From Carposina sasakii (lineage: Eukaryota > Arthropoda > Insecta > Lepidoptera > Carposinidae): a DNA stretch of 64,000 nt. The translations under genes were made by a program, and so were the position numbers. The stretch's first letter is position 1. Each line of letters starts with the position of its first letter. The stretch covers positions 10,425,115 to 10,489,114 of the forward strand of contig CP053161.1 in NCBI GenBank assembly GCA_014607495.2, written 5' to 3'. The notes under the pieces were generated by a model that was not told the DNA's origin, did not search any database, and saw only the letters and a program-made list of their open reading frames with translations. Positions 23,303 through 34,805 of this stretch are shown here, in pieces.

Positions 23303-24648
23303 CATCGTATACAATGAATATAAAGATTTTGTATTACAAAAATAGAAGAACAGTAGTAATTAGAAAACGCATCATGCAACTAGCAGATATCCAAAACTCA
23401 CGCTCGATCAGAACAGCAGTACCTACCAGTAGCCTACGCTAAAATTGACCGAAATACAAACAACTGCTTTGCGTACAATACCTTATTCTAGCTCTATAAA
23501 GGCACAATAACATGTAATTGTAAATGATACTGGAGTCCATGCGGCGTGTCCCATGCCTTTTATGTCTGCCCACGCTGCTCTGCCCTCGCTATTTCAATGA
23601 AATGTTGTTTTAATAGCCCAGTGCTTGCTGATGTTATTAGTATTTATTTACTAGGTTGGTTTCATACGGCAATTTCAATGATAATTTTATTAGCTTCTAG
23701 AAAATAAATTGATTGGATAAAGATAAAAGGCTCATTTATACTCAGCTGTAAATAATGAGATAAGGGCAGGAAGATGATCGTGAAAGCTAAAAGGCTTATT
23801 ACACTACGCAGTATTCAGACAGTTCTACTAATATATACTACTAATCAAACTATAACCCGTCTTTGCGTGGCGATATCAAGTCACCTGATGGACCGCATGC
23901 GCTCAGACTAGGACCATGAGACCAAGAGAGCCCTACATCTACCAAACACTGAATCAACTATTTTGGCTATAGCTATCTCTTTCTATAAGTTTAAGCATAG
24001 TGTAATATGGTAGCAAGTTAGTAGGGTGGTTAGTTAGTGTAATAAGACATTAAATGAACGATTCACATCACTTTTAGGCTCGAATGACTCGGGATTTAAA
24101 AGCTCACTCTACTGGTACCTTTGAATTCAAAATTCATTGCAGGGTTAGAGTCACGTTTTGTAATTTTTATATTGCACAGAAGTAGTGGTATACTATCTTA
24201 TATTAAAACGGTCATCCCTTAGGTACCAAAGATGCATAATGATTTTTAGTCTAAAGTTAGTTAACTTCTACTGTTTCCATCGTAGAAGCGTAGTAGAAAC
24301 AATGCTTCTTTAAGACCACACATCTGAAAGTGGCTCCATTTACAATGTAGGCACCAGAACAATATTCACTACTAAGTACTAATTATTTAGTTCGCAACCT
24401 CGTAATGACCAACCACAGTTTTTAAGTGGATATTACGAATAATGACTTAAGAAATAGCAATATAACAAGTTACGAGACGCAAGTTATTTGAGCTGCGGTC
24501 AAACGCATGTTTTCTGATCAGTCAAGCCATTGTTCGGTTGGTGACCATCTTATGTTGGCAAATAATGTACATATTTTATTAGCCGCAAGTAGACCACAGA
24601 CGTTTACTATGTTAGTACACGAGGTCTATACATAATATGTTGATATCT
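23303..24648. other. Spacer, no gene seen
   Basis: The frame at 23200-23442 runs out of the SINE and is unsupported. Nothing else recognised. Confidence 0.4.
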
Positions 24649-24967
24649 CTGTGCTGATGTGGGGCTTCACTAGAATACGTCAGTTGCATCTTCTTTCGCC
24701 CCCTGATTACGTAAAAGCAATAGCAAAGCCGCCCCCTGATTACTCTCAATTATCGCGATCGCGCGGCTTCGGCTTTGCTATTGCTTTTACGTAATCAGGG
24801 GGCAGGTCATGTCGTCGAATGAGCAACTCGGGCATTTTCTCAAGCGATAAGCTAGCAACTTGTCACTGATCTTTAACATCTTACCTCGCTATGCTAAACG
24901 TGGCTGTGAGATTTCTTTTATGATCCTGCAGTTCTGGCTACTCAATTTCGGGAGCACTGCCGGGTGG
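24649..24967 (-). repeat. Family X copy with nested foldback
   Basis: Opposite orientation to the 57.0 kb copy. The order is 'gtgctgatgtggggcttcactagaatacgtcag', then an insertion, then 'aactcgggcattttctcaagcgataagctagcaacttgtcactgat', 'ctcgctatgctaaacgtggctgtga', 'gatcctgcagttctggctactca' and 'gggagcactgcc' (separate blocks). It is the second most complete copy. The insertion at 24698-24803 accounts for the length excess. Confidence 0.7.
24698..24803. mobile_element. Foldback element with perfect 33 bp arms
   Basis: The arms 24698-24730 and 24771-24803 are perfect reverse complements, starting GCCCCCTGATTACG. The 40 nt loop begins with another direct copy of GCCCCCTGATTAC (24731-24743), so the terminal motif occurs three times. 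The loop also has 'tcgcgatcgcgcgg'. It lies within a family X copy. No target duplication could be fixed. It encodes nothing. Confidence 0.8.
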
Positions 24968-26475
24968 ATGATAAAGGACATCCCATTGCTACTTGGCTCA
25001 TCGCCTGAGAGAGTCTATATAATCTCTCTCTTATTACATTTATTTTAATTCCAGATCACTTAACAATAAGCAGGATATTAAACATTTACTAAATATACTT
25101 GTAACAACATTAAGTACAAACCTATGTCATACAAAGCTTACCATGTTGCACGTAATACCTCGATATACGAGTTACAAACAAACAAATTCTAACTATTGTT
25201 ACAACCGAATAGTTCTCATGGATATCGTGCTTCCAGTTAAGGCCTGGCCCACACACATTGGGTTAAATACCTTATTTATAGCTTACTTGTGTTGACCTTT
25301 AATAGAACGAGCGCAAGCAGAAAGTGGTTATCTCAAAAATAATATTTTTCGAAAAGCTTTTTTAAAAAAACAAATTCGTCAAATTTTCTAATATTCCGCT
25401 AAACATAGAATTTTTCTTTTATAAGAACCTTGTTTCGACAATATTAACACAACCAAACAAGAATTCACGAAATTGTTCCACGCGTGAAGTTATTGATAGA
25501 TATTAAGATAAGTTTTCCACATTTGGACGAGGCAAAAGGACATCTGTAGATTGTACTAATTCTATATATGAGGATATGTATTTATAGAATAGAATAGTTG
25601 TATTATTTTATTAATGCAGATATGTGTACAGAACACTAAAAAATATTGTTTGTTAATATATTTTTGAACACAGTTGATAGGTACTGTAAATTATTAAGTA
25701 TACTAACGTTAAATTGCAAAGAACTGTAGGTAAATAGATACTTAAAAATTAATAATTAAATTTGTTTTTAATGCCTATGTAAGTAATGTTTAACGTTTGC
25801 CTTATTTCTAAAGTTTGAGGGAATAGTATAATTAAATTAGGCCAGAACATTCAAAAGGCAGATAGTTCTAACTAATGAATAAATTGTATGTTGTCTTTCT
25901 TTGAAACTTGATCAAGATGGAGCCAGCAATTTTATCCATCGAACAGACCCATCTCCTAGCTAAATCAACCCTCTAACAAATTAAGCAAAAATGCGTTCAA
26001 CTTTATCCAAAAAGCTCAACTGGCTTAATAGCGGTCTAGTAATGGCCTTATTTAATTCAAATTAGGACTTACACGTTTCGATCGTATTGCACGCTCTAAA
26101 TACGGTCAACATACTGCCACGTTTCGGTACACGGTTCGATATTTAGTTTGCTCAGTTCATGCCTGTAACGGAACGCCGCCGTGCATTCTGCAAGTTTACA
26201 TGCTTGTTACATAGGACAAACTATCTTGATTATGAAGTTACAGATTTTAATCTGTGATCACCATTCTTCAACTCAATTTTATTATTGTAATACTCGTAAT
26301 GACTATGTAGATAATTCATTTGATTTAACATTATAATTTTATTTATATTACGTTTCACTATGGTTTATACATGTGTTATATAACCTTTGCCACTTTAATA
26401 ACCCATTAGTGTTAAAAATTATAACACGATCAAAGACGAATAACAAAAACAAGGTATGCAAAGTATTACAAAGGA
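24968..26475. other. AT-rich stretch, no gene seen
   Basis: A family X-like scrap, 'ctcatcgcctgagag', lies at about 24997. The 24860-25048 frame is a product of family X. Nothing else recognised. Confidence 0.4.
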
Positions 26476-26476
26476 G

Positions 26477-26494
26477 CCTATGATATATCATAGG
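26477..26494. repeat. Perfect 18 bp palindrome
   Basis: CCTATGATATATCATAGG is a perfect palindrome. It may be chance at this AT content or a dimer-binding site. No context supports either. Confidence 0.6.
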
Positions 26495-26556
26495 ATTTCG
26501 TTTACTTTAAATCGTAGCAAATGATAGTAAATTTTAATCGTCTATTTAAAACGGTT

Positions 26557-26743
26557 AATATTAATACAAAAACGGTGCGCGCTTATAAGTCGGTTCCCGC
26601 TATCTGTCTATCTCTATGTATGCTCGGATCTTCAAAACTACACATCGGATTTTGATGCCGATTTTTTAAATAGATAGAGTGGTTCACGGGGAAGCGAATT
26701 CTGACACGAAATTTCTTTTTACGCGGACGAAATCCTGGGCTAG
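26557..26743 (+). mobile_element. Degenerate Helitron
   Basis: Ends in 'acgcggacgaaatcctgggCTAG' followed by T. The interior has 'ctatctgtctatctctatgtatg', 'aaaactacacatcggattttgatg' and 'ttttttaaatagatagagtg', parts typical of the lepidopteran Helitron-type repeats. The left end is uncertain. Confidence 0.55.
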
Positions 26744-28463
26744 TCTAAAATAATACCTACGTTGACTCACTGTAAAAAAGTTTACACTATGGCAATGCGA
26801 TACATTGTTGTTTGCTAATGAACGTTTATAGTCTGCGTCATCGAACGACGTCCCACGATTTTATACGAAACTTTATAAAATGTATGAATTAATAGTGTTT
26901 ACAATTAATTAAATATTAACGCCAGGGGACTTAATTACTGGTTCTTAAAATTGCTTTCGTGTGGAAGTTTTTAGCATTATTCAATGTTGAACGCTTATAA
27001 TATACTTTGAAACCTTATTTTAGTAAACAGAATAAAATATTTTTATGTTAATGTATACATACATGAAATCTTAAAATTGAAGTACAGGGGTAGGTCTTGG
27101 GCTTTTTAAAATACAAATTCACTACATTTAATATTAGTTTAAGTACCTACATATTAACACCTACCTACGTTTGGAAAAAGACAAAATTGAATTTTCAAAT
27201 TGTAAAGCAAATACTTTTTAGCTTAGCCACACCACGAATCAATAAAGTTTTATCTTTAAAAACTTTAAAAGAGAACTTTACGAGTCAAACTTAAGGAATT
27301 TTACAATCATCCCACATAGTGTATTAAGAAAGTTAATGACAACTTGAGACAGACGTCCGATTACTAAATTTTTACGACGCGTTCTCGGTCAACTGTTACC
27401 TGCCATTTAAAAGCTATAAAACTGCTTTTTAAGCCACTCAAGCTCTAAACATTGGGTGCGTGTAAATATGTTACTTTAATGGCCGAATTTCTCCAATACA
27501 CTATAACCTCAAGGCATCCGTATTTATTTTTTAATCGAGACTCAAATTGCTTTATAAGAAGCGAGCCTATTTAATTTGTGCCTAATGTGGAAATGAATAC
27601 CGAACCCGTTGCTGACCTTTCCAAATTATAACGCTTAAGAACATTCTCTGTTTGGGTTTACAAATTAGTACCAATTACTGATATTCTTGATAACGATGAT
27701 TGATGCGACCACAACGTTTGTAAACATGCGAACATTTACCACAAACATCTCATCGATTACGCTAACGATAGAATTTGAATTATGAACTGACCAATGAACT
27801 TGGTTTTGTCAGTCATCGACGAGCGGACAGTAAACAATGTCGAAACAAAGGAATTCCTTAATCAAATCTACGGAGTTCGATCGAAGGAGACCGATATTGG
27901 AGACGCCAGAGGGTATCAAACGGGTCCGTATTGCTTTACACCCACTCATCGTGATACAGCGCGATCGCCGCATTTAATTGTTGTATGATAGCACACTAAT
28001 GCATCTGTCAAAGAAACAAAGACTCGACTAGATAACTCCAAAATTGAAGCACGATCGGTTTTTGTTAGGCTGCGTCCCTCAAATGTAAATGTTTATACTT
28101 TCTCGTTTGTTGTGCTCCTCCGATTTTCATCTTGGTGCCAGTCATTTGTCATGGCTTGAGGAAGGAATGTGATATGCATTGCAGCTTCTTAAATGCATAC
28201 CAAGAGACTGTCATATTGATTGTCATACTAATGCGAACAAGTGGGTCAAGTGTGATTTTATACTATGTCATAATCTGACATTAGAAAAGTATATTATTTT
28301 ACTAATAAATAATGAAAGGCATCTGTAGGCATTGATTATAACTGTCTAAAATATTAAGATTGTTAGTTTATATTAACAAATCTTGATGAAAATATAGTAG
28401 TAGTATAAGGACTATTAGAAAACGAATGAGAAGTCTGTGGCAAGTATATTTAAAAAAAATATA
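26744..28463. other. Spacer with one GC-richer block at 27780-28000
   Basis: No confirmed gene. The 27780-28000 block is open in two frames (see the separate ORF entry). The frame 27097-27294 is AT-codon-rich and unsupported. Confidence 0.35.
27837..27977 (+). CDS. Small ORF of unknown function, doubtful
   Basis: An ATG with a good insect start context (AAACAATGTCG) opens a 46-codon frame ending in TAA. The product begins MSKQRNSLIKST and is strongly basic (many Arg). It lies in a GC-richer block where a second frame (27794-27988) is open as well, so openness alone proves little. No domain, signal peptide or membrane segment is visible, and I recognise no family. It could be a short peptide, part of an exon or chance. 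Confidence 0.12.
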   Translation: MSKQRNSLIKSTEFDRRRPILETPEGIKRVRIALHPLIVIQRDRRI

Positions 28464-28797
28464 AGATCTCTCCGACCGTATTTCGTTCAAGGCGGCCAAT
28501 CTCTACGGAGATTAGCCAGGTACGCAGGAGATCTTATAGTGCACAAGTGTGTGCGCAAACACAGATGCACTCTCTTTTCCATCACTCTCATAGTCCGATG
28601 GGAAGCCGACACAACCGGAGAGAGATCAGGCGCAGGACCAACAGTTTTACGTGCTTTTCTGAGGCACGAGCTAAGTGACAATTTCACAACATTAAAATCT
28701 GTAGATGAAAATAAATTCATTGGTACAGGCCCGTGACTGGGATCTACCTTACGCCTCCTGCTTAGAAGGCGCACGTCTTAACCACTGGGCTGTCACC
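28464..28797 (-). mobile_element. tRNA-derived SINE with tRNA-like head
   Basis: On the minus strand the element begins near 28797 with a tRNA-like head. 'cagcccagtggttaagacg' resembles a Pol III A box. About 35 nt downstream 'ggtagatccca' resembles a B box. The body (28715 to 28464) matches 23050-23302 in the other orientation. The minus frame 28487-28774 and the plus frame 28437-28736 are read from the repeat and are not genes. Pol III transcription from the internal boxes is the expected mode for the family. Confidence 0.65.
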
Positions 28798-28802
28798 ATT
28801 TA

Positions 28803-29021
28803 AGGCTCGAGCACACCGGATGCGTATGCGTGCACGTAAGCGTAGACGTACACGTACCTCTGAGTTTAATGTATAGAACTGTCACCGCTTGACGTCTATG
28901 CTTACGTCTATGCATACGCAACCGGTCTGCCCGTGCCTATACAGTTTCATACATTACAACTCAGAGGTACGTATACGTCTACGCTTACGTGCACGCACAC
29001 GCATCCGGTGTGCTCGACCCT
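28803..29021. mobile_element. TTA-flanked inverted-repeat element (PIF/Harbinger-like MITE)
   Basis: A 219 bp element with inverted arms of about 80 bp, starting AGG(C/G)TCGAGCACACCGGATG. TTA flanks it on both sides (28800-28802 and 29022-29024), the 3 bp target duplication of PIF/Harbinger transposases. The arms are unusually rich in CG and in 'acgta/tacgt' words. The centre (28891-28926) holds a third, diverged copy of part of the arm. There is no ORF. Confidence 0.85.
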
Positions 29022-30770
29022 TTATCCTATTAAACTCTTATCTACAGCAATTTGCGTAAACCTTTTCATAGAAAAAATATATCGAACATCATTGCTGTTA
29101 GTATAAAATATCCATTGGAAGCTATCAGATAAGTTGTATATAACAATATTAATAGCTCAGACGAAGTTTTGCTTAACGATTGGCACGGCGTCCTACCAGA
29201 AGCCCATAACAAAGTGGAGCTAGTACCTTACAATGCTATCTCCCAAGGCTAGGAACCAGTTATGATCCATTATCAGATCCTATGCCCGGGGTGGCATTAA
29301 AATGTCGGCTCGGGCCTGCTTTGTTTATTAAATTATGTCCACCGTCGCCATAAATATCGGCCTCAAGACGCGTTCATTTAGTGAAATACCGATCCGAGTT
29401 ACGATACTGTATGAATTATGTCGTGTCCTTAAGAATAAGTTTTAAAAGCCGCATAAACATGGTGGGGAAAAGAAAAGCGGGATAATCTTGATGAAGTTTA
29501 ATGCAAATGTTAATAAATTGATAATTAGCTTATTAATTAACGTAATCGTAAGTACAATTATACTAAATTAACCAAAAGTACAATTATAGTCAAATCAAAT
29601 ATAGGTTCATGTTGGTTATAAGATAGACTTACAAAATAATGAAAATTTTACAAAAAATTCCTGGAAGGGATTAAAAAGATCTTAATTACTTTGTATACAA
29701 ATATTGGAAAGTTCGAGAAAGAAATACAGCTACCAGCGGTATTTAAGGAGGACTAATTGTAGCCTTTTGCAGAATAAGATATGATCGTAAGGTATTAAAA
29801 GTAATTGAATCAAAAACAAACGGAAAGTCGAGCTCGAAAGAGAGAAATAAAACCGGTGAAAAAGGGAAGACTCGAGATGTAATGATGTAGATAGCCTGGA
29901 CCAATTACCGAGGACTCCGAAGTGCTGCATTGGCGGGATAAAAATGGACTCCGCATTCGCAAATATGCAAGGTTGGTATTACGTAAAATACTGGCTAAAT
30001 ATGTACAGGGTGAAACGCTTTTTAGGGTTCATTTATCATTTTAATTTGGGCTGGTAGGTGTCTTTTTGGTAATATAATTTCTGGTATAAGTGTAATAGGC
30101 TTTATTAGACATTAGGATAGGAAAAAAATATTATTTTGTAAATCCTTAGAAAAATACCATTAAATGTTTTATCCAAACGAAAGTGCAGTCTTTGTGCAAA
30201 GCCATATCGTCAGTCGTCTAGCGTAGGTACTAATAATATTTCTTTCCCTTCTCATATTCTCACACATAATGTAACATGTAACATAAGTACTGTGAAAAAT
30301 CAAGATGTTTCCCACCAATTACTATATAAATAGGTTTGATATAATATTTACAGTTGCAAATATAACGTCGTAAACGAAATATTTCGTTTTCGTTTACTTT
30401 AATGTTTTATAATCATCCCCTAGGCATACGCGATCTCACGCCCGCAACCAGTTCTAAGGACATAACGATATTATCTCATAAGGAGGCATTATTTCAATGC
30501 CTTTACCTTTAACAATTACTCGTATTGCTGCAGCATTAGGGTCGATGTCGTGTTGATATCGACTAGTTTGTCTAATGGTGCTGATAACTTTGTATTTTAT
30601 ATCGTTAGCAATTTGAGGAGAATTATTTGTATTTATTTCTGTCTCTTTAATTTCATTTTAGATCCAATAACCCGGCATTCACTAGAATCAAGAAATTTTA
30701 AATCACTAGAATTTGTAAACGTCCTTGACTTTTCCAGGTTTGAGCGCTTATAGTCATGATGAATACATGC

Positions 30771-30862
30771 TATGCTATGCTTAACGTGACTATAAAGATT
30801 TCCTTTGTGATCCTGCAGTTGTGGCTAACCCATTTTAGGAACACAGCTGTGTATACATATTA
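30771..30862 (-). repeat. Family X fragment
   Basis: 'tatgcttaacgtgactataaagatttcctttgtgatcc', 'tgcagttgtggctaaccca' and 'ttaggaacacagctgtgtat' match the terminal half of family X in the orientation of the 24.65 kb copy. The frame 30756-30971 is read from it. Confidence 0.65.
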
Positions 30863-32179
30863 TATAATTGTCTACGCAAAGAGATATAATTTTTGGTTGA
30901 TTACGTTTTATTATGTAGGTCATACAGTTAGAAATGAAATACAACCCATTTGTAGCAACACAACTCGTTAATCATAAAGAAAATATTTTGCCATCCTAAA
31001 TTAAATACCATGTACAACTGTATAAGTAAATTAACGATGAAAACTCTCTAATCTGAAATTCAGAAGACAAACACACAGGTACACATCTAAGTTCGTTAAA
31101 AAGTCACGACCCTATTTATGCGTTTGATCTATACGATCAAATTTATCAACGCTTATCATGTAAACCTTAAGCACATGGATCCACAGTTCAAAATAATTTG
31201 TTTTACGAGCTTTTACAAATTGTTGTGTACAGTAGAATACTTTACGATCTTGACATTTGCTAGGAATTGTTTCACGGCGGTCGTGATTGAATTTGAATGC
31301 CGCCCTTTGGCTTTACACCGGCATTGTTCTTACGCAATACGTTATAATAGTTTAAGTCATCAAGATGATCTTGAACTTAAGGGGTACAATAATGTTCAAA
31401 GATGAGACGTGGATCCTAATTGGGCGAGCTATTTTTAATCGAAATATATTTTTGGGAATTGCTTTGTTTTATCAGTTGCGGTCTATAATATTTCACCTAA
31501 TAAATACTGCGCTTCTTTGCTCTCTAATAAACATTCAAACTAGACTACTGATGTTCGGTTAGTGACTAGGTTTATGCAACGTAAGCTAGGATTATTTACA
31601 GACAGTGGGAGCTTGCCCTTCATCAGCTCTTGCAAAGTCGGTCTTGTAGACATTCGATATACGACGTTCAATATCCTTTTAAAAAGTTTGAGTAAACACG
31701 GTGAGCAAATAGTAGAGTCAATTGCTTCATTCCGGTCCCCTTTTGCCTAGAACTATTGAAGTGAAGGTATAAATATAGTAAAGTTGAGAAAATTGCAAAA
31801 AGTAGATTCAAATCTAAATGACATTCGCATGCAGCTCCGACTAATTAAAATTTTCTCACGCTCGGAGACATTTAAAGGGATTTTTACAAAAATAACCTTA
31901 GCTATGTTTGCTCCGGGCTGTCATACTTAAATGATGGTAGTTATGGCATATTAGAAGTTTAATAAGTGCCTGAGAATTCTGAAATAATTTTCAAGTTATG
32001 GCTGGTTTCCTTGAGAAATCATTTAAAGATTTTAAAGCTAAAAGCCCTTTCCGGCCGCTGATTTCTTAAACTCGATACGGAAAGTGAATGTCACCTTGTA
32101 CATTTATTGGAATAAATGAAAAATAATTCTTATAAGAGAGCACAAATGAAACTATCAAACAGTACTACTGAAAACCAAC

Positions 32180-32222
32180 TGGCGTATCTAATACCTACAC
32201 GAAAAGAATATTAGATACGCCA
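32180..32222. repeat. Short hairpin, 14 bp perfect arms
   Basis: TGGCGTATCTAATA (32180-32193) and its reverse complement (32209-32222) enclose a 15 nt loop. The stem is too short for an animal microRNA precursor (usually about 60-80 nt of near-continuous pairing). Confidence 0.6.
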
Positions 32223-34769
32223 TATTTCAACAATATAACTAAAAATAGACCAGTAATAAGTTTAGTTCTAATATAAATCAAATTTTAACAGCCTTATAAC
32301 CTATGTATAAGAGCAAGCTATGAATAGCTGCCATAATTGTCACATGTGTCTAGGGACTGGCATAATTAATGTTGACGTGGCCAGCATGATTTGCTCCAGC
32401 CAGTTCCGTGCACAAATCGATGACATCCATTTTTAATCGGCCATAGAGTATAAAATGTTCCCTTCTTGTAAAACATGTCCATAAAGATAGTTTGTAGAGA
32501 ACTTCACGATGTTATATCCACTATAACTAAAGAATTCGATTGTAAATTAATAAATTGACTGAGTATTATGCTGTTTAGAACTGTCAGGATCTTGGATACT
32601 GGTAGAATGCGTTTCGCCAAATAGTTCCTTAGAACTCTCTGCAAACTTTTTTCAACTTATCCTTATTTTTTTCTTGAACTTATCCTTATTTGCACTTGAT
32701 ATTCTATGTTACTCTACGTAAACTATTATTTATCACACAAAAATTGAAGCCATCCAAACTCAACCTGAAGCTCTGAATCTGCCTACACTTTCCGCGACAC
32801 CGTTCGAGAATTCAACGCGTGTGTGGCTTGAATTATGAAGGGCACAGATAACCTATAGCGGGGCGGTATTAATTAAATAATTATGACATATTGTGAGATC
32901 GTTTCAATGGAAGGGCGCAGCTGATAAGACAACTCATTACTAATTCCGACCGGCTTGTGGTTGCCTTTGCCTGTTCTGGGGGGGTAGAAACCGAAACGGT
33001 TTATTTACCTAATGTAATATTGTTTTAATTAGAATATGTTAGGTATTTATTAGATTCTATTATTGTCTTTCGTGTTCCATGAAAATTTGCTGAGGTTCAT
33101 TCAATTAGTTCATTCTTTATACCTCAGTATCCTTTTTTAGATCATATGATTGTAACATGACTTTACAAAGAACAATACATATTTAAAGTGTTGTAAATAT
33201 GCTCAAATTTTGAAACTTATATCTTTTCCGTTGTAAATCATAGAATTTTACTAACACTAGCTTTCCTCCCACGGCCACGGCTATGATAGTTTAAATGTCC
33301 GTAAGTCTGCTGATGTGTACAGGTACTTGTCGAAATGTGATATAACGAGATTTCTAATGGACATCCCGTGGGTTCAATTCTTAGATCGTAATTAACATAA
33401 AAGCAAAGTAGTTTGGGTTTGTGATTACCAACCAAACCGCTAAATCTAAATAAGCATACCTATAGATAGAGAAAACAAAAATCGTTGGTGTTGTGTTGAC
33501 ATAACCTCTAAATATAATAATTTAATAACTTTCTTTTCCGGCCACTACGAGTTTGAACCAAAATTCTTGCTGATTATGATTAAGTAATTAAAATTCAATT
33601 ACATAAACATTTTTTCTAACTCCAAATAGACACTTAAATTAGCAAGGTAAAGCATTGTATGGAACATTGCCATTGTCCTTTCTATGATATAAGTAAGCTC
33701 ATCAAAAAGCAGCTTCTATCATCATTAAGCCTGCATCGATTGGTAATTTTGTCCTTAAAATGAATTCAGTTCAACTTCTTACAAACTCTGCTCATACATT
33801 TTATACCGCCAATTTATATTAAAGCTTCCAGTAAACATCTCTTTTTATTTTAACCTAACAACACATTGTCTCCATATACGAACGATCTTAAGAGGTAACG
33901 TAGGTCTTATCTTAGGACGTATATTAATGGGTTACATTCCTAACTTTTTTTGAACCGCCTCGGCGGCACAATGTCCTAATTTACATTTTAATTGTTTGGA
34001 TCGACTATAAAGAATGCGCAAACGAGCTACACGTTCTTAGCGAGGTTTAGCAGACATTTTAGTTTGAATTAACTCGTCATACGAAGATGGGTGTGATGCT
34101 TTTGATTAAAATCACTATGCTTCTTATAAAAAAAAAATATTAAAATAAAGAAGGTTACTTCACTTTGATTTACGGATTCGATGTCGATGCCGCTGTTAGC
34201 TAAATGAAACCCAATATTTTTGCGTTTATTTTATTGCAAAATGTTGGAAAAATTTTCAGATATGAAATTGAAATAATTTCGCTTTCAGAAAAACATATTA
34301 TGGATTTTGTTATTTAATACAGTTTCAAATCAGCCGAGGTTATGAAAGTTCACTAAAATTCATGATTAAGTAAAGAAAGTTAGTTGGTCCGCAAATACCC
34401 TAACTGAGAATCAATTCGCCATTCTGTATACCTATATACATATCATTAAGGAATCGAAAAGACCCTTGGAATGACTTAATTATCGAACCGGACCACATTA
34501 TGATTAATAATTATAAGGTGTATAAAATACCATTTATACGCTTACAAGAAAGACATAAAGCGTTTATGTTTATTTAAATATTTATACATTTAAATCGTGA
34601 TTTTCAACTCTAGTAGAATATTTTATTAATATGCCACAAGCTGGTTGGTAAATTAAACGGTAAGAATATAGTTAGTTTGTAAGTTATTTTGTTTTAGTAA
34701 TAATTTAGCAGATTTGTCACTATGAGTTACCTTCCGAAATGATCAGGAAACACCCTGATGACCTTTTGT

Positions 34770-34805
34770 AACCAAGAGTGGAAGGCCTTTGCCCAGTAGT
34801 GGAAA
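34770..34805 (+). mobile_element. RTE-like LINE 3' remnant
   Basis: 'gagtggaaggcctttgccc' followed by 'agtagtgg' is a variant of the RTE 3'-terminal motif. Only a scrap remains. Confidence 0.4.

Noticed and set aside
28487..28774. 95-codon minus-strand frame
   Set aside because: Read straight through the SINE and its tRNA-like head; not a gene.
31118..31405. 95-codon plus-strand frame
   Set aside because: Rich in Phe, Tyr, Ile and Cys, without a motif, transcript signal or second copy. Most likely chance.
32180..32222. Hairpin as a microRNA precursor
   Set aside because: Only 14 paired bases and a 15 nt loop, with no pairing beyond the arms. Too short for an animal precursor.
33238..33440. 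B-box-like 'gggttcaattc' near 33370 as a SINE
   Set aside because: No convincing A box at the right distance and no second copy in the window.
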